This document shows positions 1 through 8,722 of a stretch of DNA of 64,000 bases, piece by piece. This stretch comes from Acaryochloris sp. CCMEE 5410 (GTDB lineage Bacteria > Cyanobacteriota > Cyanobacteriia > Thermosynechococcales > Thermosynechococcaceae). The notes under the pieces were generated by a model. That model saw nothing but the letters and a program-made list of their open reading frames with translations, was not told the origin of the DNA and did no database searches. Location: assembly GCF_000238775.2 (NCBI RefSeq), contig NZ_AFEJ02000001.1, forward strand, positions 3,472,001 through 3,536,000, written 5' to 3'. Made by a program: the position numbers and the translations under genes. Within the stretch, counting starts at the first letter, position 1. Each line of letters begins with the position of its first letter.

Positions 1-483
1 CAAAATTCTCGCAAATAATGTGCTTTTGGATTGGCATTCTCGAAACAGCGGTAGCCATTTGCTGCCAATCGTCAATAAAACCCGCTGCCCCTCTAGGTAT
101 TGCCCATGCACGAGTTGCGCAACGGTATCAACCTCCACGACCCAAGGATTAGCCGCTAAGTCATCAGCCCTAGAAGACCGCTCAAATCGTAAGTAAGGAA
201 TCTGAAGCTGAGTGGATACTTGTATGGCCAATTTCGAAATCTCTGTGGCATAGGGATGAGACGCATCCAAAATCGCGCCAATTTGTTGGTCTCGACAAAA
301 TGTTGGCCAGGTTTGATCAGTCAAAGCGCCTGTACAAACTCTTAAGCCCAATGACTGAAGATACAGATCCTGAGCCGAGTCAGTCAGGACTGTAATCACG
401 CCAGGGAGACCCGCACCATCTAATGCAGAAGCTAACTGAACACTTTCCGTTGTCCCTCCAACTAGCCAAATTCGAGCAGGCAT
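1..483 (-). CDS. cbiJ: Cobalt-precorrin-6A reductase CbiJ/CobK (partial, 3' end outside window)
   Basis: Translating the minus strand from the ATG at 483 gives 161 codons without a stop up to the window edge. The protein opens with a Rossmann-like strand and glycine turn (MPARIWLVGGTTESVQLA) and has the family motif ILDASHPYA near residue 85, both typical of precorrin-6A reductases. These enzymes reduce the corrin macrocycle with NAD(P)H during cobalamin synthesis in the cytoplasm. About 90 residues are expected to lie beyond base 1. Another cobalamin gene, cobB, is at 19.6 kb, so the pathway is dispersed here. The family call is firm; anaerobic (CbiJ) versus aerobic (CobK) naming is not decided by the sequence. 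Confidence 0.85.
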   Translation of the reverse strand, partial: MPARIWLVGGTTESVQLASALDGAGLPGVITVLTDSAQDLYLQSLGLRVCTGALTDQTWPTFCRDQQIGAILDASHPYATEISKLAIQVSTQLQIPYLRFERSSRADDLAANPWVVEVDTVAQLVHGQYLEGQRVLLTIGSKWLPLFRECQSKSTLFARIL

Positions 484-742
484 CTTCAGTCAATTGCGAG
501 TAATTAGCTTTAACATAAATGAACACTGAGTCTATGACCAGACAGCTAAATCAACACTTAAAGAAAAATGCTCTCTAACTAGACTTTTTTGGGCATCCTA
601 GGGATTAAGAACCAATTCGTTCTACCTCAAGGGGGGAAACCTAGCAATAGGTTGTGAGGTTGTCGATATCAACGCAGGTACCTAACCAAAAGGCACTGCT
701 GTTATAAGCCTTTTAACAACTCTCAATAGACTTGAGTACGAC

Positions 743-3448
743 TTGGTTGTGGAAATCAATCAGAAAAAACAGGCCCGACATTTACTCATTTTTGAGGACA
801 AAGAAGGATTAAGGTTGGTGCCTCTAGAGGCCTCCTCACACTCTTTGGGGCGTGATCCAACCAATTCCATAGTGCTGCATTCAAAAGCAGTTTCCCGTCA
901 GCATGCGTTATTACTGCGGGTGACCAGCTCTGATCCCAATAACTATGGCTTCTTACTGATTGATGGCGATTTACAAGGCCAACGCAGCACCAATGGCATT
1001 AAGGTCAATGGCGTTAAATGTCGGTCACGTCGCCTGCAAGATCAAGATCTGCTCACCTTTGGCAACCACATCAAAGCCCGATACATTGCCGTTGTTCCTC
1101 AATCTGATGCCGAATTTGAGGAATATTGTCGTACCGCCGATTATGAAGCCCTCTTCACCCCTCCTGCGTCTCAATCGACCGTCGTCCCCGAACAACCTTC
1201 AGCCCTAGAAGAGGAAGGTTTGGATGAGGCCCCTCTCATTCGACTGGCCTCTTTCCCCGAAATTTCTCCCAGCCCCATGCTGGAAATTAATCTCGAAGGA
1301 GAACTGACGTATCTCAATCCAGCCGCAGTCAGTGCCTTTCCAGAACTCCCTTTATTGGGAATGCAGCATCCAGCTTTAAACGGCCTCCTTAATTTCATCC
1401 ACACCTCTGATACCAACATTTTGGTCCGGGAAATTACTGTTGCCGACAAGATGTATGAGCAATCGATTCACTTTATTTCTGAGAGCGATCTAATTCGCTG
1501 CTGCGTCTTTGATATTACCGAGCGCAAGCTAGCCGAAGCTGAGCTCCGCAAACGCGATCGCTTACTACAGAGCGTGGCTCAAGCCACTACACATCTCCTA
1601 GAAAATGTTGGATACGACGCCATTGACACTGCTTTGGCAATTTTAGGTGAAGCAGCTGGAGTTGATCGCATTTGTATTTGCAAAAATCACACGCTACCGG
1701 ATACCGGCGAAAGCGGAACTAGCATGCGGTTTGAGTGGGTTCGCTCCTCCATTGAATCCGTGCGCCACCGCCCTCATAGACAAGAGCAAAGCTATCACTC
1801 CCCCCATCTCAGACGCTGGTATCACGCCTTAACCGACGAGGTCACCATTCGCAGCCTGGTTCAGGACTTGCCCGAAATCGAACAACAGGTCTTAGCCCAA
1901 GACAGTATTCTGTCGATTTTAGTGGTTCCCATTATTGTCAATCACCGATTTTGGGGATTTATTGAACTTCATAACTGCACCCGCGAATATCACTGGTCCC
2001 TGCAAGAAGAATCCATTCTATTTGCCATGTCAGCCAGTATTAGCGCGGCACTACAGCGGCAAGACAAAGAAGAAATTATCCGCCATCAAGCCTTTCATGA
2101 CGCCCTCACCGATCTGCCCAACCGTGTCCTCTTCAACGATCGGCTGAATATCGCCTTAGCTTCTGCCCAGCGCAACAATGGCAGCGTTGCCGTCATGTTT
2201 ATGGACTTAGACCGCTTCAAGTTGATCAACGATACCTTAGGACACTCCATCGGTGATGAGCTTCTTAAAGAAGTAGCCCTTCGTCTCCAGGATTGTTTGC
2301 GAGATGGAGACACGGTTGCCCGATGGGGTGGTGATGAATTTACGGTTCTCCTTCCCAAAATTGAGTCTGTCAACGACGCTATCAATACGGCCTATCGCAT
2401 TTTGGATGCACTCAAAGCGGCGTTTGTCATTCGCAGACATGAATTATTTGTCACCACCAGCATTGGCATTGCCATTTATCCCGAAGATGGTCAAGAAGCA
2501 GAAATCTTATTGCAAAATGCAGACGTTGCCCTATATCGCAGCAAAGAACAGGGTCGAGGCACATGCCAGCTATATAACCCCACGATGAATGCCAAAGAGC
2601 AATTCATTCTGGAAAACAGCTTGCGCCATGCCCTAGATCGCGATGAATTTATTTTGCACTATCAGCCTAAGGTCAATATCTGCACCGGCGAAATTGTCGG
2701 TCTAGAAGCCCTTGTGCGCTGGGAGCATCCAGAAATGGGTTTAGTCTCACCAGCCACCTTTATTCCCATCGCAGAAGAAACCGGCTTAATTGTTGAATTG
2801 GGAGAATGGGTGTTAAGAACCGCCTGTCAACAGGCCGTACTCTGGCACAAACTGGGATTAGCGCCTTTATCCGTTGCCATTAATCTATCCGCTCGCCAGT
2901 TCTATCAACCGAATTTAGTTGAAATTGTGGCCCAGGTCATAGAAAGTACCGGCCTCAATCCGCAACAACTCGAACTGGAAATTACAGAAACCATTGCGGT
3001 TAAAAATATGGAATTTGCGAAATCCATTCTCTGTAATTTGCAGGCCCTAGGGGTTCATATCGCCATGGATGACTTTGGCACCGGCTACTCTTCCCTCAAT
3101 TATCTGAAGCAGCTCCCTTTCAATACCCTCAAGATTGATCAGTCTTTTATTCAAGATTTAAAGCCCGCCTCTAAGGATGTGGAAATTATCAATGCAGTGA
3201 TTGCCTTAGGCAAAGGCCTCGACCTAAAAGTGGTGGCCGAAGGTGTGGATAATGAAGAACAGCTAGAACTCCTCAGATCCCTCAATTGTGAAATTGTTCA
3301 AGGTTATTTATTTAGCCGTCCCTTGAGCGTCGATAGTACAACGGATATCCTGCAAGCCAACTGGCTCCAACGGAACCAATCCCAATCTCTCTTGCGAACC
3401 CTAGTCTCTAGTCCAGAATTAAGTCAATCCACCTCTGTACAAACCTAG
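743..3448 (+). CDS. FHA-PAS-GAF-GGDEF-EAL cyclic di-GMP signalling protein
   Basis: A 901-residue multidomain protein without membrane segments. In order: FHA phosphothreonine-binding domain (about 15-115), PAS-like domain (170-265), GAF domain (275-440), diguanylate cyclase domain (450-610) with an intact GGDEF core (WGGDEF near residue 529), and a phosphodiesterase domain (630-880) with the EAL motif near 654 plus DDFGTGYSS and AEGVDNEEQ. Both catalytic cores look complete, so it could make or degrade cyclic di-GMP. The FHA domain suggests control by Ser/Thr phosphorylation. The start is uncertain: TTG at 743 and GTG at 749 are both in frame and neither has a clear ribosome site. It stands alone before rplS. 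Confidence 0.9.
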   Translation: MVVEINQKKQARHLLIFEDKEGLRLVPLEASSHSLGRDPTNSIVLHSKAVSRQHALLLRVTSSDPNNYGFLLIDGDLQGQRSTNGIKVNGVKCRSRRLQDQDLLTFGNHIKARYIAVVPQSDAEFEEYCRTADYEALFTPPASQSTVVPEQPSALEEEGLDEAPLIRLASFPEISPSPMLEINLEGELTYLNPAAVSAFPELPLLGMQHPALNGLLNFIHTSDTNILVREITVADKMYEQSIHFISESDLIRCCVFDITERKLAEAELRKRDRLLQSVAQATTHLLENVGYDAIDTALAILGEAAGVDRICICKNHTLPDTGESGTSMRFEWVRSSIESVRHRPHRQEQSYHSPHLRRWYHALTDEVTIRSLVQDLPEIEQQVLAQDSILSILVVPIIVNHRFWGFIELHNCTREYHWSLQEESILFAMSASISAALQRQDKEEIIRHQAFHDALTDLPNRVLFNDRLNIALASAQRNNGSVAVMFMDLDRFKLINDTLGHSIGDELLKEVALRLQDCLRDGDTVARWGGDEFTVLLPKIESVNDAINTAYRILDALKAAFVIRRHELFVTTSIGIAIYPEDGQEAEILLQNADVALYRSKEQGRGTCQLYNPTMNAKEQFILENSLRHALDRDEFILHYQPKVNICTGEIVGLEALVRWEHPEMGLVSPATFIPIAEETGLIVELGEWVLRTACQQAVLWHKLGLAPLSVAINLSARQFYQPNLVEIVAQVIESTGLNPQQLELEITETIAVKNMEFAKSILCNLQALGVHIAMDDFGTGYSSLNYLKQLPFNTLKIDQSFIQDLKPASKDVEIINAVIALGKGLDLKVVAEGVDNEEQLELLRSLNCEIVQGYLFSRPLSVDSTTDILQANWLQRNQSQSLLRTLVSSPELSQSTSVQT

Positions 3449-3562
3449 ACTCATTTCATCCTGAGCTCACCTTCACTCTTGATTTCAAAAGCCATCATGA
3501 ATGATGGACGATTGGTAAGGAAATATAGTATCCTTAGATCTTGTGACTTTTTGTGAAAAATT

Positions 3563-3925
3563 ATGCACGCTGAGGAGATCATTCGCTCAATTGAAGCGGA
3601 GCATTTCAAAGAAACATTACCAACAATCTATGTTGGCGATACTGTCCGAGTCGGAGTTCAAATCCGAGAAGGCAATAAAGAGCGCACCCAGCCTTATGAA
3701 GGGACTGTCATTGCTAAGCGTCATGGTGGAATCAATGAGACCATCACCGTTCGGCGGATTTTCCAAGGTGTCGGTGTAGAACGGGTTTTTCTGATTCACT
3801 CTCCTCGCATCACCAATATTAAGGTGGTTCGCCGAGGTAAAGTGCGCCGAGCGAAGCTGTATTACTTACGCGATCGCGTCGGCAAGGCAACTCGTGTCAA
3901 GCAACGGTTTGATCGAGAGCTGTAG
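3563..3925 (+). CDS. rplS: Ribosomal protein bL19
   Basis: 120 residues, the usual length for bL19, beginning [15 protein letters not shown] and containing the conserved [14 protein letters not shown] and RNKE-type RNA-binding stretch followed by [19 protein letters not shown]. It binds 23S rRNA at the interface of the large and small subunits. The ATG at 3563 is the only start that gives the family N terminus; an overlapping frame beginning at 3543 is a shadow. A small inverted repeat (CCATCA-TGAA-TGATGG, 3492-3507) lies in the upstream gap. It precedes tRNA-Trp and the secE-nusG-rpl cluster on the same strand. Confidence 0.97.
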   Translation: MHAEEIIRSIEAEHFKETLPTIYVGDTVRVGVQIREGNKERTQPYEGTVIAKRHGGINETITVRRIFQGVGVERVFLIHSPRITNIKVVRRGKVRRAKLYYLRDRVGKATRVKQRFDREL

Positions 3926-4060
3926 AGAGAGTTTGGTGTGGTTCGCCCATTATCCAACCAGCCTCAATCATCTATCAGTGCTACCGTAGCAAGGTAAACT
4001 TGAGAAAGTAGAGAGGTCCTTGAGACCCTAAACCTACTCAGTCCATCTAGGTAGCCCTAT

Positions 4061-4133
4061 GCGCCTTTAGTTCAGTTGGTAGAACGCAGGTCTCCAAAAC
4101 CTGATGTCGGGGGTTCGAGTCCTCCAGGGCGCG
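4061..4133 (+). tRNA. trnW: tRNA-Trp (anticodon CCA)
   Basis: 73 nt fold into a cloverleaf. The acceptor stem GCGCCTT pairs with AGGGCGC with one G-T pair. The D arm contains AGTTCAGTTGGT, the anticodon loop reads CTCCAAA with anticodon CCA, and the T arm has GGGTTCGAGTCC. The discriminator is G and CCA is not encoded. Its position just ahead of secE-nusG is the order known from many cyanobacteria. Confidence 0.96.
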
Positions 4134-4328
4134 CTCAATTCAGATCAGTTTAGATGGACTGTGTCATGGGCTGAGTCAACCAGATTGATTTTCAACTCAT
4201 GCCCTAGGTTTGCTTAAACGCAATTGCCTTATCTATAGCCAATTTAGTTGGCAAGCTCGATTTATAGTCGGTCGTGGGCAAGCTCGGGGTATAAATACCC
4301 AGCAGTTGGTATCCAAGGATTAGCAAAA

Positions 4329-4685
4329 GTGGCTAAAAGAAGAAAGAAAAAAAACAACGCAGCAAACAGTCAGCCGTCACCTCCATCCAACATTGATGCG
4401 ACGTCTGAGCCATTGGCTGCCACTACTGCTAGTGCTGGGGATTCTGCAGAAAGTCCTAGTCCTGCTCCAGAGCGAGCGGCTATAGCAGCCACTAGCTCCA
4501 ATGCCGCTAGCTCAACCGGTTTTTTTCAAGGCACAAAAGAAGAGCTCGAAAAAGTGGTATGGCCTGATCGGCAACAGCTGATTAGTGAGTCAATTGCAGT
4601 CTTTTTGATGGTTTCCCTCTCTGCCTTCATCTTTTCTTTCATCGATAACTTGTTTAGGTGGGTTTCCACACTCGTATTTGGATAA
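4329..4685 (+). CDS. secE: Preprotein translocase subunit SecE
   Basis: 118 residues from the GTG at 4329 (VAKRRKKKNN). A ribosome site AAGGA lies about 10 bases upstream, which favours this start over the in-frame TTG at 4248. The first 70 residues are a long low-complexity Ala/Ser/Pro tail rarely seen outside cyanobacteria. The C terminus is a canonical SecE: amphipathic segment TKEELEKVVWPDRQQL followed by one membrane helix (about 85-110). SecE clamps the two halves of SecY in the plasma and thylakoid membranes. It is followed directly by nusG. Confidence 0.93.
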   Translation: MAKRRKKKNNAANSQPSPPSNIDATSEPLAATTASAGDSAESPSPAPERAAIAATSSNAASSTGFFQGTKEELEKVVWPDRQQLISESIAVFLMVSLSAFIFSFIDNLFRWVSTLVFG

Positions 4686-4691
4686 GTGCCC

Positions 4692-5312
4692 ATGACTGAT
4701 GACCCCCTAAGTACCACTCCGGCTGTTAGTTCAGTCCCTGAAGGCCCCCTTGAGATCCGGCATTGGTATGCCGTTCAAGTGGCGTCTGGGTGTGAGAAAA
4801 AAGTCAAGCACAATCTTGAACAGCGTTTGCAAACACTAGATGTTGCAGACCGTATTGTTCAGATTGAAATTCCACAAACCCCGACTATTAAGGTTCGGAA
4901 AGATGGTAGCCGTCTAACAGGCGAAGAGAAAGTCTTCCCCGGCTATGTACTAGTCCGCATGATTTTAGATGACGAAACCTGGCAGGTGGTCAAAAACACC
5001 CCCAACGTCATCAACTTTGTCGGTGCCGAACAGCAACGCCGATACGGGCGTGGCCGCGGCCATGTTAAACCGATGCCCCTCAGCCCTTCAGAAGTCGAGC
5101 GGATTTTCCGCCAGGCTCAAGAGCAAGAGCCTGTGGTCAAAGTCGATATGTCTGTTGGCGATAAGATTCAAGTCCTCAATGGTCCATTTAAAGACTTTGA
5201 GGGTGAAGTAATTGAAGTTAGCCTTGAGCGTAACAAGCTCAAAGCGCTACTTTCGATTTTTGGGCGGGATACCCCCGTAGAATTGGAATTTAATCAGGTG
5301 CGAAAAGAGTAA
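4692..5312 (+). CDS. nusG: Transcription termination/antitermination factor NusG
   Basis: 206 residues from ATG 4692; a GTG at 4686, immediately after the secE stop, is an alternative. The N-terminal NGN domain starts at [15 protein letters not shown] and includes FPGYVLVRM; the C-terminal KOW domain contains [17 protein letters not shown]. NusG binds RNA polymerase near the active site, suppresses pausing and couples to ribosomal protein S10 or Rho. secE, nusG and rplK are spaced by fewer than 10 bases, indicating one transcript. Confidence 0.97.
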   Translation: MTDDPLSTTPAVSSVPEGPLEIRHWYAVQVASGCEKKVKHNLEQRLQTLDVADRIVQIEIPQTPTIKVRKDGSRLTGEEKVFPGYVLVRMILDDETWQVVKNTPNVINFVGAEQQRRYGRGRGHVKPMPLSPSEVERIFRQAQEQEPVVKVDMSVGDKIQVLNGPFKDFEGEVIEVSLERNKLKALLSIFGRDTPVELEFNQVRKE

Positions 5313-5319
5313 TTCATCC

Positions 5320-5745
5320 ATGGCAAAAAAAGTAGTAGCAATTATTAAATTGGCAATCGCAGCTGGCAAAGCCAACCCTGCTCCCCCCATTGGACCCGCC
5401 TTAGGACAACATGGTGTCAACATCATGATGTTCTGTAAGGAATACAACGCCAAAACGTCTGATCAAGCTGGTCTCGTCGTGCCGGTTGAGATTTCAGTTT
5501 ACGAAGACCGCAGTTTTACCTTTATTCTCAAAACGCCACCCGCTTCTGTCCTTATCAAGAAGGCTGCTGGCATTGAGAAGGGATCAGGAGAACCCAATGC
5601 AGTCCAAGTAGGGCAAATTACCAAGGCCCAACTGCAAGAAATTGCCCAGACTAAAATGCCTGACCTCAATGCCAATGACATTGAAGCAGCCATGAACATT
5701 GTGGCTGGAACGGCCCGCAACATGGGCGTTGCTGTCGTTGATTAA
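5320..5745 (+). CDS. rplK: Ribosomal protein uL11
   Basis: 141 residues, standard length. The N-terminal half carries the proline-rich motif [18 protein letters not shown], and the C-terminal rRNA-binding domain includes [15 protein letters not shown]. uL11 binds the GTPase-associated region of 23S rRNA and forms the stalk base with uL10 and bL12, which are encoded just downstream. It starts 8 bases after nusG and is likely co-transcribed with it. Confidence 0.98.
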   Translation: MAKKVVAIIKLAIAAGKANPAPPIGPALGQHGVNIMMFCKEYNAKTSDQAGLVVPVEISVYEDRSFTFILKTPPASVLIKKAAGIEKGSGEPNAVQVGQITKAQLQEIAQTKMPDLNANDIEAAMNIVAGTARNMGVAVVD

Positions 5746-5835
5746 GCCCAGTGATCAGGGTATGCTTTAAGACCCGTCTTTGTTCACCTATTTGGGGAAG
5801 AGGCCATGGCTTCGTTAGTACCCCAGGAGTAAATT

Positions 5836-6546
5836 ATGACTAAGAAAGTTTCTCGCCGGATGCGCGAGTTAAAACAGCAGGTTGAAGACCGTGCCTATGA
5901 ACCCCTAGAAGCACTAGAGCTGTTGTGCAAAACCGCCACAGCTAAGTTTCCAGAATCGGCTGAAGCGCACATTCGTCTTGGCATTGACCCCAAATATACC
6001 GATCAACAACTGCGGACAACGGTGGCCTTACCCAAAGGCACCGGTCAAGAAGTGCGTATTGCTGTAGTCGCCCGGGGTGAGAAAGTTAAAGAAGCGACAG
6101 ATGCCGGTGCTGATGTAGTGGGTTCAGAAGAGCTGATCACTGAAATTCAGCAAGGTCGGATGGATTTTGACCTGTTAATCGCCACTCCAGATATGATGCC
6201 TCAGGTGGCCAAAGTGGGTCGAATTCTGGGTCCTCGGGGTTTAATGCCGTCGCCAAAGGCAGGAACTGTAACGTTCGATCTGCCCCAAGCGATTGAAGAA
6301 TTCAAAGCGGGTAAACTTGAATTTCGAGCAGACCGCACTGGAATTGTGCACGTGATGTTTGGTAAGGCTAAATTCTCTGCGCAAGATCTATTAGAGAATC
6401 TGAAGGCCCTGCAAGACACCATCGATCGCAATCGTCCATCAGGTGCCAAGGGACGGTACTGGCGTAGTCTTTATGTGTCAGCCACCATGGGACCGTCTAT
6501 CGAAGTTAATATTTCGTCTCTACGAGACCTAAACCTATCTGACTAG
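5836..6546 (+). CDS. rplA: Ribosomal protein uL1
   Basis: 236 residues. Recognised by [17 protein letters not shown], the conserved [13 protein letters not shown] segment and the C-terminal [12 protein letters not shown]. uL1 forms the mobile L1 stalk that moves deacylated tRNA out of the E site. In many bacteria it represses the L11-L1 operon by binding its own mRNA, although no such site was identified here. A 90-base gap separates it from rplK, and a structured leader follows it before rplJ. Confidence 0.98.
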   Translation: MTKKVSRRMRELKQQVEDRAYEPLEALELLCKTATAKFPESAEAHIRLGIDPKYTDQQLRTTVALPKGTGQEVRIAVVARGEKVKEATDAGADVVGSEELITEIQQGRMDFDLLIATPDMMPQVAKVGRILGPRGLMPSPKAGTVTFDLPQAIEEFKAGKLEFRADRTGIVHVMFGKAKFSAQDLLENLKALQDTIDRNRPSGAKGRYWRSLYVSATMGPSIEVNISSLRDLNLSD

Positions 6547-6589
6547 CTTGGAAACAGTCCAATTTTTTAGGATCTAGCCTTTGCATTAA

Positions 6590-6705
6590 TTCCTCATGCA
6601 ACTGAATAGCAAAGACCGTAGACGGTAGGGGCTCAACGCTTAATGGCCTACTGAGGTTTTGAATGATAGCTCTTAAAACGTTAAAGCGTTCTAAGTCAGC
6701 GTTAT
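6590..6705 (+). promoter_or_regulatory. Ribosomal protein L10 leader RNA
   Basis: The 253-base gap between rplA and rplJ contains a structured stretch: AGACCGTAGACGGTAGGGG near 6614-6632, then GCTTAATGGCCTACTGAGGT near 6639-6658. These resemble the L10(L12)4-binding leader found ahead of rplJL in most bacteria. The mature leader is bound by the L10 complex to limit rplJ-rplL expression. The boundaries are estimates and no covariance search was possible. Confidence 0.75.
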
Positions 6706-6706
6706 C

Positions 6707-6742
6707 AAAAGACCTTGGATCTACCTGTACCCAAGGTCTTTT
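6707..6742 (+). terminator. Attenuator hairpin of the L10 leader
   Basis: A perfect 12-bp stem (AAAAGACCTTGG / CCAAGGTCTTTT) with a 12-base loop, ending in four T and a further T-rich stretch. It lies between the leader and rplJ, where a transcription attenuator for rplJL is expected. Formation would terminate the transcript before rplJ. Confidence 0.85.
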
Positions 6743-6799
6743 GTTGTGGGGACCGACCAGTTTCGTTTTTATGTACCGATTAAGGAGGTGAACAGAAGA

Positions 6800-7330
6800 A
6801 TGGGTAGAACCCTAGAAGATAAAAAGCAAATTGTGGCAGGGCTGCAAGAAAACCTAAGCGATACTGTCATGACGATTGTCATTGACTATCAAGGATTAAC
6901 AGTGGCAGAAATTACGGAGCTGCGTAATAAGCTACGTCCTGCAGGTGCTCAGTGCAAAATCACCAAAAATACTTTGATGCGTCGAGCCATCAAAGGAGAT
7001 GAAAAGTGGGAGCCTTTATCAGACTGGTTATCCGATTCCTCTGCTTTTTTGCTGATTAAGGATGACTTAGGTGGCGCTATTAAGGCCTACCAAGCCTTTC
7101 AAAAAGCAACGAAGAAAACGGAGCTCCGGGGCGGCGTCATGGACGGTCAGCCCCTCTCTAAAGAGGATATCAAGGCCATCGGTGACCTCCCATCACAAGA
7201 AGTCTTGATGGCTCAAATTGCTGGTGCTATCAACTCTGTGACTGCCAAGGTTGCTGTGGGTATCAATGAGGTTCCCGCTTCACTGGCCCGAGCCTTACAA
7301 GCACATTCAGACTCTGATAAGGCTGCTTAG
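6800..7330 (+). CDS. rplJ: Ribosomal protein uL10
   Basis: 176 residues from ATG 6800, which has a near-perfect ribosome site AAGGAGGTG at 6782-6790. The frame is open further upstream, but that part runs through the attenuator hairpin, so 6800 is preferred. The N terminus (MGRTLEDKKQIVAGLQENL) and the motif CKITKNTLMRRAI are typical. uL10 anchors bL12 dimers to 23S rRNA as the ribosomal stalk, and with bL12 it represses its own synthesis through the leader upstream. Confidence 0.97.
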   Translation: MGRTLEDKKQIVAGLQENLSDTVMTIVIDYQGLTVAEITELRNKLRPAGAQCKITKNTLMRRAIKGDEKWEPLSDWLSDSSAFLLIKDDLGGAIKAYQAFQKATKKTELRGGVMDGQPLSKEDIKAIGDLPSQEVLMAQIAGAINSVTAKVAVGINEVPASLARALQAHSDSDKAA

Positions 7331-7375
7331 CCGCATTCTCCATCCAATCATTGAATACAAAAAAGGAAGTGACCC

Positions 7376-7762
7376 ATGTCTGCAACTGAAGAAATTCTAG
7401 AAAAGTTAAAATCCTTAACCCTTCTCGAGGCTGCTGATTTAGTCAAGCAAATTGAGGAAACCTTTGGTGTGAGTGCTGCTCCTGCCACAGGTATGATGAT
7501 GGCTGCCCCTGGTGCCACAGGAGGTGCCGCAGAGGAAGCCGAAGAGAAGACTGAATTTGATGTCGTCTTGGAAGAAGTGCCTTCAGACAAGAAGATTGCC
7601 GTTCTCAAGGTTGTCCGCACCTTGACTGGTTTAGGTCTGAAAGAAGCCAAAGAAATGGTGGAATCTACCCCCAAGTCCATCAAGGAAGGGGTTTCCAAAG
7701 AGGACGCCGAAGAAGCCAAAAAGAGCCTGGAAGATGCAGGTGGAAAGGCTTCTCTCAAGTAG
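7376..7762 (+). CDS. rplL: Ribosomal protein bL12 (L7/L12)
   Basis: 128 residues. It has an N-terminal dimerisation helix pair (about 1-35), an Ala/Gly/Glu hinge (35-60) and the conserved C-terminal domain with [27 protein letters not shown] and [11 protein letters not shown]. It recruits and stimulates translational GTPases. A ribosome site AAAGGAAGTG lies just upstream. It is the last gene of the block; the next gene is convergent. Confidence 0.98.
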   Translation: MSATEEILEKLKSLTLLEAADLVKQIEETFGVSAAPATGMMMAAPGATGGAAEEAEEKTEFDVVLEEVPSDKKIAVLKVVRTLTGLGLKEAKEMVESTPKSIKEGVSKEDAEEAKKSLEDAGGKASLK

Positions 7763-7833
7763 TGCCTAGAGCTGCCGTTTAGCCGGTTACACCCGGCTGA
7801 ATCAGCTATATTCTCTACTTTCACATTAAAATC

Positions 7834-7870
7834 AAAGGCTTGTTGGGAAATCTTCTCTTAGCAAGCCTTT
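7834..7870. terminator. Candidate bidirectional terminator between rplL and the SepF-like gene
   Basis: A 9-bp perfect inverted repeat (AAAGGCTTG 7834-7842, CAAGCCTTT 7862-7870) with a 19-base loop lies between two convergent genes and includes the stop codon of the minus-strand gene. T-richness after the stem is modest on both strands, so the call is moderate. Confidence 0.5.
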
Positions 7871-8139
7871 AATTGTGTGATGATGTCGACGGTGGGAGGC
7901 GTAAACAGATAAAGTTGATGCCCCAGTTGTTGTTGATGTCCTGAGATCGCACACGTACTGCCAGAGGCAAAATCGGCAAATCGTTGAGCCAGTTCAGTCC
8001 CCAAGCTGGCAAAATTTAAGAGGATAACGGTTCCCGCTTTGAGGGCATCGACAGCCTGGGCGGTTTCGTCAAAGGTCTGGGGGGTAAGAACAGCAATTGT
8101 ATAATTGGATATCCCAGGAAGTGGCAGTAAGTTAGCCAT
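7858..8139 (-). CDS. Stand-alone SepF-domain protein
   Basis: 93 residues that cover only the SepF core: a strand (SNYTIAVLTPQTFDE), a helix plus strand (AVDALKAGTVILLNFASL), then LAQRFADFASGSTCAISGH and the final strand LYLFTPPTVDI. SepF polymerises and tethers FtsZ to the membrane. Cyanobacterial SepF (Cdv2) is normally near 190 residues, with an N-terminal amphipathic helix and a long linker, both missing here. This is therefore probably a short paralogue and not the main division protein. It is divergently arranged from the GNAT gene at 8196. Confidence 0.75.
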   Translation of the reverse strand: MANLLPLPGISNYTIAVLTPQTFDETAQAVDALKAGTVILLNFASLGTELAQRFADFASGSTCAISGHQQQLGHQLYLFTPPTVDIITQLKAC

Positions 8140-8195
8140 ACTTGCTCACCTGAATCCATTGATCGTTACCGTCTAAACTAGCGCAACTTGTCAAT

Positions 8196-8648
8196 ATGCA
8201 GAAGCCTTTACTGCCAAAAGATTGCCAATTGCGTCCTGCCATCGCTACAGATATTGGCTCTATTCGGCGATTAGTGTGGTCTGCCCGGCTAGATCCAACT
8301 CAGATCCGATGGTCTCAATTCTGGGTGATTGAACAACATCAAACTGTTATCGCTTGTGGACAACTGCGGGTCTTTCCAGATGCTCAAGAACTGGGTAGTT
8401 TAGTCGTGAAGCTCACCCATCAAGGTCAAGGGCTAGGCACTCTATTGGCTCAACACTTGATTGAACAGGCATCCCAACCCCTCTATCTTGAATGTCTAGG
8501 GCAACGATTATGCCAGTATTATCAGCGCATGGGGTTTCAGATTGTTGAATGGCAGGCGCTTCCTCAAGGATTGAAACGAAAATTTGGACTGTCTAGAATC
8601 GCTAAGACCTTATTCCGCGTTCCCGTCGAGTTTATGTACTACGCATAA
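8196..8648 (+). CDS. GNAT family N-acetyltransferase
   Basis: 150 residues with a GNAT fold: N-terminal LRPAIATDIGSIRRLV, a central strand ending in VIACGQLRVF, and the acetyl-CoA loop LVVKLTHQGQGLGTLLAQ near residues 70-87 (Q/R-x-x-G-x-G/A pattern as QGQGLG). The end of the fold shows QYYQRMGFQIV. The substrate cannot be predicted. The gene is divergent from the SepF-like gene with a 56-base gap, so the two may share a promoter region. Confidence 0.8.
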   Translation: MQKPLLPKDCQLRPAIATDIGSIRRLVWSARLDPTQIRWSQFWVIEQHQTVIACGQLRVFPDAQELGSLVVKLTHQGQGLGTLLAQHLIEQASQPLYLECLGQRLCQYYQRMGFQIVEWQALPQGLKRKFGLSRIAKTLFRVPVEFMYYA

Positions 8649-8722
8649 CTCCTCATTAACGGTGTAGAGGATCGTAATGAATACATCGCTAAAACGTCAC
8701 TAAAATCGATAGTTCTATCAAG

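Noticed and set aside
688-714. AAAAGGC/GCCTTTT hairpin before the GGDEF-EAL gene
   Set aside because: Only 7 bp with a 13-base loop and directly ahead of a gene on the same strand; too weak to call.
7781-7798. AGCCGG/CCGGCT hairpin after rplL
   Set aside because: Short stem without a T-run; the larger repeat at 7834-7870 is a better terminator candidate.
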